Positions 35,082 through 44,622 of a stretch of 64,000 nucleotides of DNA are shown here, piece after piece. Position 1 is the first letter of the stretch, and each line of letters opens with the position of its first letter. The stretch lies in NCBI GenBank assembly GCA_019187225.1, contig JABAQQ010000010.1:62001-126000 (forward strand), read 5' to 3'. The position numbers and the translations under genes were made by a program. Source of the stretch: Saprospiraceae bacterium (GTDB taxonomy: Bacteria; Bacteroidota; Bacteroidia; Chitinophagales; Saprospiraceae). Under the pieces are notes generated by a model. It was not told where the DNA came from and searched no databases. It was given only the letters and a program-made list of their open reading frames with translations.

Positions 35082-35195
35082 ACTATTACCACATAGGCCA
35101 CATACAGACATTCACATAGGCCACATAGAGTTTGCGCAGCGATGGTTCTATGTTTTCTGTGTGAAATTTTTTATGTGGTCTATGTGGTAAATAGT
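35082..35195. repeat. Palindromic CTATGTGG repeat, copy 1
   Basis: ACCACATAGGCCACATA (within 35082-35103) is mirrored by TTATGTGGTCTATGTGGTAA (35171-35190). An inner pair (TTCACATAGGCCACATAG against CTATGTTTTCTGTGTGAA) nests inside. Units are about 9 bp. It lies between a gene stop (35227) and the next start (35047) on the minus strand. Copy 2 is at 49987-50096. Confidence 0.8.
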
Positions 35196-35226
35196 GACGA
35201 AAAATGATTTTTGACGAGCGATGAAC

Positions 35227-36336
35227 TTACCGAACAAACCACTCGACAGGCCGGCGCAAGGAGACAGGCGCGGGATATTTGTCCAGATAACCCATCCGCA
35301 GGATAAACTGTATGTTGCCCGTGACGCCGAGCGATGGAGCGATGTTTTGGTTAAAAGGCGGCTCTTCCAGGATTTGTGTCATGGGGTGCAGGGCGATGTT
35401 TTTTTGCCGGATTTTCAGGAAAAGTCGCTGCATCCGCCGCCCGGTTTCTAAGAGCGTTGCCACCGTGTTGCCTTTGCTGGCAATGAGCATCCAGCCGCCC
35501 GATTGAGCGACTTGTTTTTTCACGATGTCCACGCCTTGTTTCCTGAAACCGGGCGCCGTCACGTTTGATTTTTTGTAAAAATTCCGAACAAACCAACCTG
35601 CGACGCCTTCGATTTCCATGCTGGCGACCGTCAGGCCATCGCAATATTTTTCCGCATCCCGGCTGGAAAATCGCATCCATTCCGACAGTTCCGTTTGAGC
35701 GTCGTTCCGGTCTGCTTGTGTCTGGTTGGCCTCGATGGTTTGCTCGTTGAGCAGTTTGTGTTCGGGACTGTTTTTTTCAAAAAACACGAAGCAATCGCGC
35801 TCGTTTTCCAAAAGAAAATCAAGGTCTGCCTTGCGCAGCGGGATGTCGCTGAAATGCGAGCGCACCGTCCGCCGCAGTTTTATTTCGTTCAAATCGAAAC
35901 GGGGCGCCGAACCTGTTTTTTTCAGCCTGACCGACACGACGTTTTCATCCTGGTTGGTTTGAGCCAGCAGTTCAAACGCGCACGAGTAGCCTAAGGTGTT
36001 GGCCGCCAATTCGAGGTTTTGCACAAATGCTCCGATGGACAACAGCGTCTCCCGCTGAGTGGGGTCCACCGCCGGGAGCCATTTGCTACGGTCGTTGCCG
36101 ATAATCCAATGATAAGGCTCCAAATATTTGACAAACCAGGGCTGGGTGTTGTGCCCGCTCGGCGCGAGCGAAGCCATGTAGAGTATTTCGCGTTCGTCGG
36201 GAAGCAGGGGAAATTTCGTCGCGACGGCCCGGATGTCAGTTCTGACAAAATTTTTCCGGTCGCTGAGCAGGTAACCCGCTCCGCCTGCCGCAAGCAGCGT
36301 TCCGCCTGCTATTTTTAGAAAAGTCGCTCTGTTCAT
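35227..36336 (-). CDS. Acg-type nitroreductase-like flavoprotein
   Basis: 369 residues; the ATG at 36336 begins a Tat-like or anchoring leader ('NRATFLKIAGGTLLAAGGAGYLL', though without a twin Arg). The body has the nitroreductase-like landmarks 'YMASLAPSGHNTQPW' and 'IGAFVQNLELAANTLGYSCAFEL', where the 'SGHNTQPW' loop contacts FMN in this family. This arrangement (leader plus duplicated, degenerate nitroreductase fold) is that of Acg family FMN-binding oxidoreductases, some of which sequester rather than use flavin. Located upstream of the OM barrel on the same strand. Substrate unknown. Confidence 0.75.
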   Translation of the reverse strand: MNRATFLKIAGGTLLAAGGAGYLLSDRKNFVRTDIRAVATKFPLLPDEREILYMASLAPSGHNTQPWFVKYLEPYHWIIGNDRSKWLPAVDPTQRETLLSIGAFVQNLELAANTLGYSCAFELLAQTNQDENVVSVRLKKTGSAPRFDLNEIKLRRTVRSHFSDIPLRKADLDFLLENERDCFVFFEKNSPEHKLLNEQTIEANQTQADRNDAQTELSEWMRFSSRDAEKYCDGLTVASMEIEGVAGWFVRNFYKKSNVTAPGFRKQGVDIVKKQVAQSGGWMLIASKGNTVATLLETGRRMQRLFLKIRQKNIALHPMTQILEEPPFNQNIAPSLGVTGNIQFILRMGYLDKYPAPVSLRRPVEWFVR

Positions 36337-36458
36337 GGCTGTTTGAATCGAATTTGATAAGACAAAAATGTGGGTGAAAATGCTGAACACGCCGGACAAA
36401 GGTAGCGAGGCGAGGGTCAAGCGTCGGTAACAGCGAGTGAAATGTTGGAGTCGAAAGT

Positions 36459-37376
36459 TTACTGGACGCCAGAATATTCCTGACAGTAAAGCGCAATCGT
36501 TTTCATCGCCTCGCCAAAAGTTTCTATCCCGTGCCCGACATTTTCAAAAACGATGACCTCTTTCAGCGAGCCTATTTTGACCTCGGCGTTTTCTATTGAT
36601 TTTTCGTAGGGAAACAATAAATCCTTATCTCCCACGAGCAAAAAAGTGTCCACCGTCACCGCTTTCAATTCGTCGCCCATATAGTAGGGTTTTTGCGTGT
36701 TGTCCTTGTAGCGAACCAGCGCAAACAACTCGTAGTCAATAATCAGCCGTTCGTAAACACCCGACAAGGCGTGATTTGGCTTACAAAAAACAGCGTTGTC
36801 CAAAAATCGGGAAACGTTTTTCGGGCTGGGAAACAGGATCGGCAACAGGTTGTAGTACAGGTTTTTGAACGACAACGAAAAAGGCTGCAGGCAACCCGGA
36901 TTCAGCAAAAACGCGGCTTTGACCCGTTCAGGGGCGACAATAGCCAACTTCATGCAGACAAGCCCGCCGAAAGACGCACCCGCGACGACGGCGCTTTGAA
37001 TGTTCAGTTTGTCCAACACTTCTGCTGCCCATTCACCATAGCCAAGCGAGTGAATATCGGGCGTGTCGCCGTCGCTCCCGTTGGGCAGGCCGTTGGTTTC
37101 TATGAGGTAAATTTTGAAACGTCCGTTCAGGTTATCCAGCCCCCGGTTGAAGTCCCAAAACAAAGCCGTCGTGCGCGCGCCGGGAAAAATGACGAGGGTT
37201 TCGAGGTCGTCATTTTCTATGTTCAGCCCCCAGACCTGCGTTTTGCCCAACGAGGTTTGCACCTCCATGCGGGCGTAGCGCCTGCCGTTGGCCAGTTCCA
37301 GTTCCGACACCCAGTTTTCAAACCAGCGCCCGTCCAGCGCGGGGTTTTTGAAGTGTGATTTTCTTTTTATTTCCAT
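36459..37376 (-). CDS. Alpha/beta hydrolase
   Basis: 305 residues. Nucleophile Ser135 in 'VAGASFGGLV' (GxSxG), acid Asp250 or Asp252 in 'LVGDKDLLFP', and His282 in 'NVGHGIETF'. The oxyanion strand is 'LVIFPGARTTALFW'. No signal peptide. The core sequence resembles lipase/esterase-like hydrolases with a cap domain near 155-225. Upstream of the Acg-type gene on the same strand (122-bp gap), so the two may be co-transcribed. Substrate unknown. Confidence 0.8.
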   Translation of the reverse strand: MEIKRKSHFKNPALDGRWFENWVSELELANGRRYARMEVQTSLGKTQVWGLNIENDDLETLVIFPGARTTALFWDFNRGLDNLNGRFKIYLIETNGLPNGSDGDTPDIHSLGYGEWAAEVLDKLNIQSAVVAGASFGGLVCMKLAIVAPERVKAAFLLNPGCLQPFSLSFKNLYYNLLPILFPSPKNVSRFLDNAVFCKPNHALSGVYERLIIDYELFALVRYKDNTQKPYYMGDELKAVTVDTFLLVGDKDLLFPYEKSIENAEVKIGSLKEVIVFENVGHGIETFGEAMKTIALYCQEYSGVQ

Positions 37377-37618
37377 GATTTTCGACTATATTTTTGTCTG
37401 TTGAATTCAAAAACATTTTGGCGGTGCAAACTTGCCCCCTTCCGCTTTGAGCAGACAGATAATTTACAATGAATAGTCGAAAACAGCAGGGTGAACCTTA
37501 CAAATCGGCAGGTGAGTTTTCAGCCTGGCGCAGAGGACGGTTAACGAAAACGAGGAGCAGAATGGTAAAAAACAAGGCGAGAGGAATGCTAATCTATGAT
37601 TGTCAACTGCTCACCCGC

Positions 37619-37894
37619 TCATTCGCGGGGGGAGGAGGCGAAATCTTTACGGTCGTTGATTTGATGGATAAGTTCGTCCACAGAACAACTTATCAAGTCG
37701 TTCAGTGAAACGCCTACGAGAGCAGCAAAAATCTGAAGGTGCGGGACGGTGAGGCGGGTTTTTCCGCTTTCGAGTTTTGAGTAGGCGGGTTGGGTCATGC
37801 CCATTTCGCGGGCGACGGATTCTTGAGACAAGTCGCAGTAACTGCGCAGACGGCGGATTTTTTCGAGCAGGTCGGCGGGTGGGTGCGAGGTCAT
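37619..37894 (-). CDS. Xre-family HTH regulator
   Basis: 91 residues from the ATG at 37894; the longer upstream frame lacks similarity. HTH_3 domain: 'LLEKIRRLRSYCDLSQESVAREMGMTQPAYSKLESGKTRLTVPHLQIFAALVGVSLNDLI'. A C-terminal helix with His ('DELIHQINDRKDF') may mediate dimerisation. Divergent from the exported T9SS-type protein at 38134, with 239 bp between them, so it may control that gene. The gap at 37377-37618 holds nothing recognisable. Confidence 0.85.
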   Translation of the reverse strand: MTSHPPADLLEKIRRLRSYCDLSQESVAREMGMTQPAYSKLESGKTRLTVPHLQIFAALVGVSLNDLISCSVDELIHQINDRKDFASSPRE

Positions 37895-38133
37895 GAAGCA
37901 GCGTTTGTGTTGATTGTTCAGATGGTGGGTTGGGTTGGCAAATATAGCAAATGTTTTTTGATTTATTCCCTTTCCGAATAAAAAATAACCGGATTGAATA
38001 AAGTATAACCAATAGTTGTTGGAAGCGGCTTGACAGTGGTTTGACCTTTGGGGCTGTGTATGCGCATCACGGTTGCCTCGGAGAACCGAATGTTTTTCAA
38101 CCCGCTTTTTCATCTCAAAACTTTCTTCCGGTT

Positions 38134-40107
38134 ATGAAAAGACCAATTCTATTTGTGATTTTACTGGCTACTTTTGCAAGCATGGTAAAATCGCAAACAC
38201 CGTACCCTGCCCCTTATGACCAACATTTTTTAGATGTAATGGCAGACACTTGTGATTTTCCATTCGTCAGGCTGGCTCCCGTAATTCATTATGCACAAGG
38301 CCCGGCCGCGTATGTGACATTTACAGAAAACGTGGGCGACATTCGGCTCAAGAGAACTGATGAGGTTTCATTTTCCACCATAGCCGTTGCCGGCCAAGAG
38401 AAACTATTTCAGGGTTTGGTGTCAAACAAGATTTATGAAATTCAGGTCCTGAATCGCTGTGGGCAATATGTGGTGGCAGGTACCATTGACACCAAAACCG
38501 ACGTACAAGAAAATCCCATCTTAGTCTCACCCGAGTTGTATGAAGCAATACGAGATTTCCAAAATCAATCGGAAACAGCAAATACTCCGCTTGGTCAATT
38601 CTTAGAAGGTCGTCAGGACGTAGCCTTCTTTGAAAAAATCTACTTCATTCAGCGATATTTCCTGAATGACCAGCCAATAAGTGCTTTTTCGCCCACCGAA
38701 CTGCCTGATTTCATGCCCCCCACCATCTGCAACTGCAAGTTCGTGTTCAATATTTTGCAGAATGCTGTACCTGGCGAGATTGTAAATGGAGAGGTTATTC
38801 CTCGAAAAGAATTTCAACCTAAAAAGCGTTTGAACGGCAATGACAATACCGCTTTCTGGTGGAACAGGAATACTAAAGGGGCTGCCAAATGGCATGTGCT
38901 CTTGACAGAAGGCTCAAAGGCCGGTGGCACCACTCATACTTGGCAAATGAGAATGGCCGATTCGACAGCGACGTCGGGTACTCATTACGGCCATCTTCGC
39001 TACAACTTGTTTTGTACCAATTATCAAGAATTGCCGGGGGATTGCTCCTGCAACAAACCGCTCTGGTTGTACTGGCGCTACGATACCGAAGTGTGCGCGC
39101 ACGCAGAAAAGCACCCCGAAGGTTGGGGAAGCAAGGCGGCAGTATCGGCTGCGGAAGATGTGGCAGTTGCCGTGATTCGCCGCGATGGCAACAATATACC
39201 AGTAGTGCCGGGCGGAGGCGGAAGGGTCATTCGAGCCACTTCCGAATGTGAGCAAACGGTAAACTCTCAATTTTGGGCAAATGCCGCGACAGTTGCCATA
39301 AACATCACAGCTGTAGCATTTGGGTTGGCTGCGGGCGAATCGCCCAGCCCGGCAGAGCAACAGTTGTTCAACCTCGGATTGAATGGGTTGACAAACAGCA
39401 TTACCGAATTGATAAACACCCCATATTATTCCGCGAATTATTGTGAAAACACCAATTGCAGGGAAGAAAATGCTTGTATGGGCGATACGCTCGTCTATAT
39501 GCAAGCCAATCAACCCATCAATCTTTACCTGTTCAGCAACTCAAGCCTTCTGGCAGGCGGCAAACGGTCGTGGTTCAGTTGGAGCAGAACTCTGAGTGAC
39601 TTTTATCTGGTTGGCTATGTACCGGGCGGATATAGCGCTCAGGAAGAGCCATACTGCTGTTCAAAAAAGTACGCCAACTGGGTACTCGGTTCGGAGTCAG
39701 GCCCGCACACAACCGACGAATTGAAAGGCGAAGTAGGGGTTATTCTCGGTGCTTGGGCGCCGTGGCCGCTTCCCTTAGACCCATGGACAGGTGCAGTGCA
39801 AATACCTTACGAAATTCATTCTATGGCAGTTCCCGTCGTAGAATGTCCGAACGGTGGAGGTTTTCACGGCGGCGGCGATGACAGGAATGCTTTACAAGAT
39901 GGCAATGAGTCTGTGCCACCAAACACCTACCGCCTATTAGTCTTCGATGCCTCAGGGCGGCTTCTGCTTCAAACAGGCCAAGAGAATCTTCCTACTGATT
40001 TCAGACAATATTTGCGAGAGATAATGCCATTCGCTGCAAGCGGTATTTACCTTGTGCAAGCACTTTCCCCTTCAGATAAAAAATCCTTCAAGGTTTTCCT
40101 TGACTGA
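38134..40107 (+). CDS. Exported protein with T9SS-type C-terminal domain
   Basis: 657 residues from the ATG at 38134, which begins a signal peptide (MKRPILFVILLATFASMVKS). A long region of unknown fold follows with many Cys and Trp residues ('WRYDTEVCAHAEKHPEGWGSKAAVSAAEDVAVAVIRRDG' among them). The last 60 residues ('NTYRLLVFDASGRLLLQTG...ASGIYLVQALSPSDKKSFKVFL') match the type A T9SS sorting domain, so it should be surface-exposed or secreted. I recognise no catalytic motif. Followed 65 bp later by a lipoprotein gene. Confidence 0.65.
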   Translation: MKRPILFVILLATFASMVKSQTPYPAPYDQHFLDVMADTCDFPFVRLAPVIHYAQGPAAYVTFTENVGDIRLKRTDEVSFSTIAVAGQEKLFQGLVSNKIYEIQVLNRCGQYVVAGTIDTKTDVQENPILVSPELYEAIRDFQNQSETANTPLGQFLEGRQDVAFFEKIYFIQRYFLNDQPISAFSPTELPDFMPPTICNCKFVFNILQNAVPGEIVNGEVIPRKEFQPKKRLNGNDNTAFWWNRNTKGAAKWHVLLTEGSKAGGTTHTWQMRMADSTATSGTHYGHLRYNLFCTNYQELPGDCSCNKPLWLYWRYDTEVCAHAEKHPEGWGSKAAVSAAEDVAVAVIRRDGNNIPVVPGGGGRVIRATSECEQTVNSQFWANAATVAINITAVAFGLAAGESPSPAEQQLFNLGLNGLTNSITELINTPYYSANYCENTNCREENACMGDTLVYMQANQPINLYLFSNSSLLAGGKRSWFSWSRTLSDFYLVGYVPGGYSAQEEPYCCSKKYANWVLGSESGPHTTDELKGEVGVILGAWAPWPLPLDPWTGAVQIPYEIHSMAVPVVECPNGGGFHGGGDDRNALQDGNESVPPNTYRLLVFDASGRLLLQTGQENLPTDFRQYLREIMPFAASGIYLVQALSPSDKKSFKVFLD

Positions 40108-40172
40108 ATTTTCTTGGACAATCGCCCGTATCAGTTGGTCGGCTGTCCCTTTTTTCAAAAAATTCAAGCATC

Positions 40173-40706
40173 ATGAAAATTTTTAAAAAGTCAAATTGGA
40201 ACAGGCTGTACCCATCTTTCTTCTTTCTGATGGTTTTGACTGTGATGGCCTCCTGCAAAAAGAACAAATGCCCCGAGGGTTTCGAGTCGGTTGATGACCA
40301 GTGCGTTTGCCCGGACGATAAATTTGTCGGCAACGGTATGTGCAGAGACCTCAAGCCTAATGAATACTACGCTTCATTGGCGCACTGCACTTGCGCTGAT
40401 ACTATTTTTGTTGAAATAATCGAACGAAATGACATTCACCTCAGAGTGCGCTTTGATTTGGGATGGGGATTTGAAGAAACAGGCTGTAGTCTTATGAAGA
40501 TGACGGACGGAGATAGTCTATATACTGTGCCCAATTCAACTTTTACCTCAAGACTCGCTTGCCCCATCAACGGGAAACTGGCGAACACGCAGATATTCGG
40601 GAAGTTCATCGAAAACGACAGCAAGATTCGCGTGACGCTGAAGTACATGAGGTATCCTGACTTTGAGGAAGAGTTGGGGAGGTGCGAGTTTGTGCTGCAC
40701 AAATAG
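40173..40706 (+). CDS. Cys-rich lipoprotein of unknown function
   Basis: 177 residues; signal peptide with lipobox 'TVMASCKKN'. The mature N-terminus is cysteine-rich ('CPEGFESVDDQCVCPDDKFVGNGMCRD'), like an EGF-type fold. A beta-rich domain of unknown type follows. Its stop lies 30 bp before the left end of the IS1182-type element, so the insertion did not break this gene. Probably co-transcribed with the upstream T9SS-type gene. Confidence 0.65.
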   Translation: MKIFKKSNWNRLYPSFFFLMVLTVMASCKKNKCPEGFESVDDQCVCPDDKFVGNGMCRDLKPNEYYASLAHCTCADTIFVEIIERNDIHLRVRFDLGWGFEETGCSLMKMTDGDSLYTVPNSTFTSRLACPINGKLANTQIFGKFIENDSKIRVTLKYMRYPDFEEELGRCEFVLHK

Positions 40707-40736
40707 CGCGATTTAAATTTTTCTTCAACAATAAAT

Positions 40737-42599
40737 GGGGTTGTGTCAAAAGGGTAGGCGAGTAAAAAAAAGAGCGAGCAGTTAGATTTGTGGTTGGAAA
40801 AATTCACCTACCCACCCGCTCATGGAAACAAAGATAGGGTTAGTCCGCAAGATATTGTTCAAGGAATATGATCAAAACCAATTTGTTCGCCTGCCGATTC
40901 AAATTGAGGAATTTATAGCACCTGGTCATTTGGTTCGAATAATTGACGGAGTTGTTGAACAGATAAGGATGGAAGAATTAGAAGTGTTTTATGAGGGAGG
41001 TGGGCGCAGCCCCTACCATCCGAAGTTGATGATCAAGGTATGGGTATATGGTTATTGCACACGGGTATACACGACACGACCGTTGGCGCGAGCGATCCGG
41101 GAACAGTTGCCGTTTATGTGGTTGGCAGGTGGTCAGCAGCCAAACTTTAAGACTTTGAGCGAGTTTCGGGGCAATCGGATGCAGGGGATGATCGACCTGA
41201 TCTTTAAAAAGGTATTGGCGATGCTGATTGAAGAGGGATATGTTGATTTGGCGGATTTATACGTAGATGGGTCGAAGTGGGAAGCCAACGCCAATCGGCA
41301 CAAGATAGTGTGGGCCAAGAAGACGGCACGTTACAAGGCGGCGGTATTGGATCGAATTGAGGGGTTGTTAGATCGAGTCAGGCAGTTGCAGGCAGAAGAA
41401 GACCTGCGTTATGGTCAACGGGATTTGGAAGAAGTGGGCGAAGGCAAGGAAGTAGAAATCGTGCTCAACAGCGAGCGAGTGGGTGCATACCTGGTGAGTT
41501 TGAACGCCTTGATAGCGGAGGCTTCGGCAGATAAGGTTCGGCAAAAAGAATTGAAAAAAGCGCGCACGGCGCTGGTGGGTGAGCAGGGAAAATTAGATAA
41601 ATATGAGCAACAAGAGCAGATTTTGGACGGTCGCAACTCTTTTTCCAGAACCGACGTGGATGCCACGGCGATGCGCATGAAGGATGAGCGGTTGTTGCCT
41701 GCGTATAATGTTCAGCATAGCACGAACAATCAATTTGTTGTCAATTATACAATAGAGCAGAATGCGTCGGACAGTGTGACGTTGGGGGCGCACTTGGGAA
41801 AAATGGATGAACGCTTTGAGGGGCTGTCTGTGCCGCAACAACAAAACCTGTGTGGCGATGCGGGCTATGGCAGCGAGGAGAACTATGATGTTATGGAAGG
41901 GCGAAACATAAAGGCTTATGTCAAATACCCTCTTTTTTACCAGGAACAGAGCGGAGCGTTAGTTAAGCGCAAATTCCGGCGAGAGAACTTTCCATACGAT
42001 GAACAGGCGGATGAATTTACCTGTCCCAACAATCGAAAATTGAAGTACATAGGTGATCGAACGGATAAAAGCACGACAGGCTATAAAAAATCATGGCGTT
42101 TGTACGAATGTGAAAGTTGTGCAAACTGCACTTTTGCAGCCGAATGCAAAAAGAGTGAAGAGAAAAACCGGACAGTTCGTTTCAGCCCCAAGTATGAAGT
42201 ATATAAGGCTCAAGCCAAAAAATTACTTGAATCCGATAAAGGCTTGCAAATGCGCTCTGAGCGGTCTATAGAAGTAGAAAGTGGCTTTGGCGACCTCAAA
42301 TACAATTTGCAACACCGACGATTTGTCCTGCGCGAGCGCAAAAAAGTGTACATCGAGTTCGGGCTACTGGCTATCAGCCATAACCTGAGGAAGGTCTTTT
42401 GTGAAAAATCCGGAATCTGGGCGGCTTACTATGCCCAAAGAGCAAGAAAAAGGGCTTAAACGCCTTCTTTTTTGACTGTTTTTAACAAAAATCCTGCTGT
42501 GGCGCTCTATACGCCGCCACAGCAGGACAGAAACACAATAACGGTTGTAAACACATCAGGGGAAAAAACAAAAGGCTGATACCCTTTTGACACAACCCC
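40737..42599. mobile_element. IS1182-family insertion sequence, intact
   Basis: 1863 bp bounded by perfect 20-bp terminal inverted repeats: GGGGTTGTGTCAAAAGGGTA (40737-40756) and its exact reverse complement (42580-42599). It contains one transposase gene. The flanks (ATAAAT on the left, TCCTGC on the right) show no obvious target-site duplication. The identical ends and full-length gene suggest a recent, possibly active element. Confidence 0.9.
40822..42459 (+). CDS. IS1182-family transposase (DDE type)
   Basis: 545 residues. N-terminal DUF772-like domain ('FIAPGHLVRIIDGVVEQI... YHPKLMIKVWVYGYCTR') followed by a DDE nuclease core. Candidate acidic residues are Asp149 in 'LYVDGSKWEAN', Asp346 in 'LCGDAGYGSEENYD' and Glu484/Glu486 in 'RSIEVESGFGDLKYN'. 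A Cys cluster ('CESCANCTFAAECKKSE') lies before the last motif, as in this family. Length is normal, with no frameshift. Flanked by matching terminal repeats. Confidence 0.95.
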   Translation: METKIGLVRKILFKEYDQNQFVRLPIQIEEFIAPGHLVRIIDGVVEQIRMEELEVFYEGGGRSPYHPKLMIKVWVYGYCTRVYTTRPLARAIREQLPFMWLAGGQQPNFKTLSEFRGNRMQGMIDLIFKKVLAMLIEEGYVDLADLYVDGSKWEANANRHKIVWAKKTARYKAAVLDRIEGLLDRVRQLQAEEDLRYGQRDLEEVGEGKEVEIVLNSERVGAYLVSLNALIAEASADKVRQKELKKARTALVGEQGKLDKYEQQEQILDGRNSFSRTDVDATAMRMKDERLLPAYNVQHSTNNQFVVNYTIEQNASDSVTLGAHLGKMDERFEGLSVPQQQNLCGDAGYGSEENYDVMEGRNIKAYVKYPLFYQEQSGALVKRKFRRENFPYDEQADEFTCPNNRKLKYIGDRTDKSTTGYKKSWRLYECESCANCTFAAECKKSEEKNRTVRFSPKYEVYKAQAKKLLESDKGLQMRSERSIEVESGFGDLKYNLQHRRFVLRERKKVYIEFGLLAISHNLRKVFCEKSGIWAAYYAQRARKRA

Positions 42600-42960
42600 T
42601 CCTGCTGGCCCGAAACCTAAAAAGAATCGCCTCCCAAATAATCCCCCAACGGCGGCCCCACCGCCCACTCTTCGCGCCAGTCGCGCACGGGCAGCCGTTC
42701 GGGCAAGATGTTTTGCCAAAAGGAGCATCTGCTAACCAAATGACCTTGCGTTCTATGCCCAGCAGTTTATATTTGTTGACAATCAATCAGCCCGATAGTT
42801 ATTCGCAAACCCTGCGGGTTTTTGTTCATCAAAACTGAGGATGACAATCATTATGCATCCCTTCATTTTCCCGATTCTAAAGTGCACACGCCATGTCCGA
42901 ACCGCTCACTCCGCCACTGATGTAGGCGCGGACGCCAACATCGGCAGAAAGTGAAAAACT
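42600..42960. other. Region between the IS element and the frameshifted T9SS gene
   Basis: No intact gene. On the minus strand a short frame ending at 42617 reads 'LPERLPVRDWREEWAVGPPLGDYLGGDSF', which looks like the tail of a protein whose start has been lost, perhaps by the IS insertion or other rearrangement; the parent gene is not recognised. A 17-bp sequence at 42934-42950 (GCCAACATCGGCAGAAA) recurs exactly at 44413-44429, on the other side of the next gene. Confidence 0.35.
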
Positions 42961-44390
42961 ATGAAAATAAGACACTTAACCTTGTTTTTGCTATTTGCCA
43001 ATTGCTCGCTCGCCATTGGCCAAGCCGCATTTGACGCGATAATTTCTAAGCCAGACACCATGGTGTGGCCGGTTGATGTCATCGAAGATGGCTCTGGGGG
43101 GTATTTGGCGCTGACCCAATTAAATGAGTTTATTCCCAACCCAGGCATCCCTATCGAAGGGACACTGACTTACGGGAACATGGTGACGCACCTGACCGAA
43201 GGTGGAGTGACAGATTGGGAAGTGGCTTTGCCTACCTCTTTTTGGCAAAATCTGGCATCGTTTGAATCAAGCGGATATACCCCAGCCAGCCAAATACACC
43301 TGAACGAGCAAGACGAATGGATTTTGCCCTACGCCATTCACTTGAATCTTGTGTCTTGCACGAATCCACTCCAAGCAGCCCTTACGAATAAGATTGGAGT
43401 TGTCGGTGGGAGTGCCAGCGACGGGAGCGTTCTGTTCAACAATGTATTTTTCGGCGATACTACCTGTTCTAAGGTTAAGTTATCAAGAGTTATGTGTCAA
43501 GCAATTTCATTTATTTGCTGAACGACGACCAACTGTTGAATGTACTTGAGTTGATAAAAATAGATTTTAATGGAAATGTCATATCAGTTATCAGCCTTCC
43601 ACCCCCGGCGTTTATTGTAGATGCTGTGTTTTCTGAACAAGGATTGGTCATCTTAGAAAGCGACCGCGACAGCTTTGGCCTGCGGCACTTGAATTTGGGC
43701 GGTACTATGCTCAATCAAGTTGCGTTTTCTTGTCCATTGGGGGCCTTCCCGTCAAAGATAAAACTACTTGAAAATGGAAACTACTTGTTACTTTTTAAAG
43801 AAGACAACCCTTCGACTGGCGAAACAAATGCTATCTTCTGGTTGCTGGACGGTTCTATGCAGCAATTGTGGGAGGAGATGTACGAAGAGAATATCGTTGA
43901 TTTTATCACGGATTCGGACCATCGAATCTATTTCGTAAGTAGGGCGGGCTTGTCGGCCACAAACATAACCGCGTTGAACGCAGACGGCTCAAAGGCGAAC
44001 CAGACGCAACCTGGTACCCCTGATTTCGTCCCTCGAAAAATTGCCCTGACCGAAGATGAATCTGCTTTGTTGATGGGCATTCGCTGGGAGTTGTCCAATC
44101 AAAAACCTGCGACCGAAATCATCAAAATTCCGTTAGACACCATCCTTTTGGCTCCTTTCCCACTCGCGCGTAGTGTCGAATTAAAACTCTCCCCCAATCC
44201 TGCCTCCTCCTTTGCACAACTGCCTTTTGCGCCCGACCGCGCGGAGGTGTTCAATATATTGGGTCAACGTGTCGGCGTGTCGTTTTCAAATGAAATGCTC
44301 GACGTGTCGGCACTCGCACCGGGCATTTACCAAGTTCTGGCTGAAAAAGATAGCGTGGTGTATGTGGGGAAATTGGCAGTAGGGCGATGA
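42961..44390 (+). pseudogene. T9SS-sorted exported protein, frameshifted
   Basis: Signal peptide (MKIRHLTLFLLFANCSLAIG) and a beta-propeller-like body continue to about 43480, where the frame ends at 43521. The remainder, including a type A T9SS sorting domain ('LSPNPASSFAQLPFAPDRAEVFNILGQRVG...LAPGIYQVLAEKD'), is in another frame, open from about 43479 (GTG at 43494) to 44390. Inserting one G near 43481 ('AAG GTT AAG' then 'GTT ATC AAG') would join the halves as 'KVKVIKSYVSSNFIYLLN'. Either a real inactivating deletion or a sequencing indel. Repaired length would be about 476 residues. Confidence 0.7.
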
Positions 44391-44430
44391 AATTCCATTG
44401 ACGAAATGTCTTGCCAACATCGGCAGAAAA

Positions 44431-44503
44431 CGAATCGCGTCGGAGACGCAGCGATAAGCGGCACGAGACGGAGTCTCGCGCCAGCAGGGTCTCGCGCCAG
44501 CAG
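44431..44503. repeat. Second copy of the TCTCGCGCCAGC repeat
   Basis: GGCACGAGACGGAGTCTCGC followed by two copies of the 'TCTCGCGCCAGCAGG' unit closely matches the right arm at 12499-12555, and the preceding 'CGAATCGCGTCGGAGACG' resembles part of that element's loop in reverse. It lies just after the frameshifted T9SS gene. The remaining sequence to 44622 has no recognisable gene. Confidence 0.8.
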
Positions 44504-44622
44504 GTTATGAGGGGGTAACGCAGCAATAACCAAATCCACAATTAAATAAATAAACCGACTTATGAGCCTGATTGAAGGAACGGCCAAAGATTTAAAGCCC
44601 AAACTCATGAAACACGCCCATG

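Noticed and set aside
40720-40740. Target-site duplication of the IS element
   Set aside because: Flanks ATAAAT and TCCTGC do not match at any short length.
42556-42786. 76-codon minus-strand frame overlapping the IS right end
   Set aside because: It runs into the terminal inverted repeat and another frame in the same place looks more protein-like; neither is firm.
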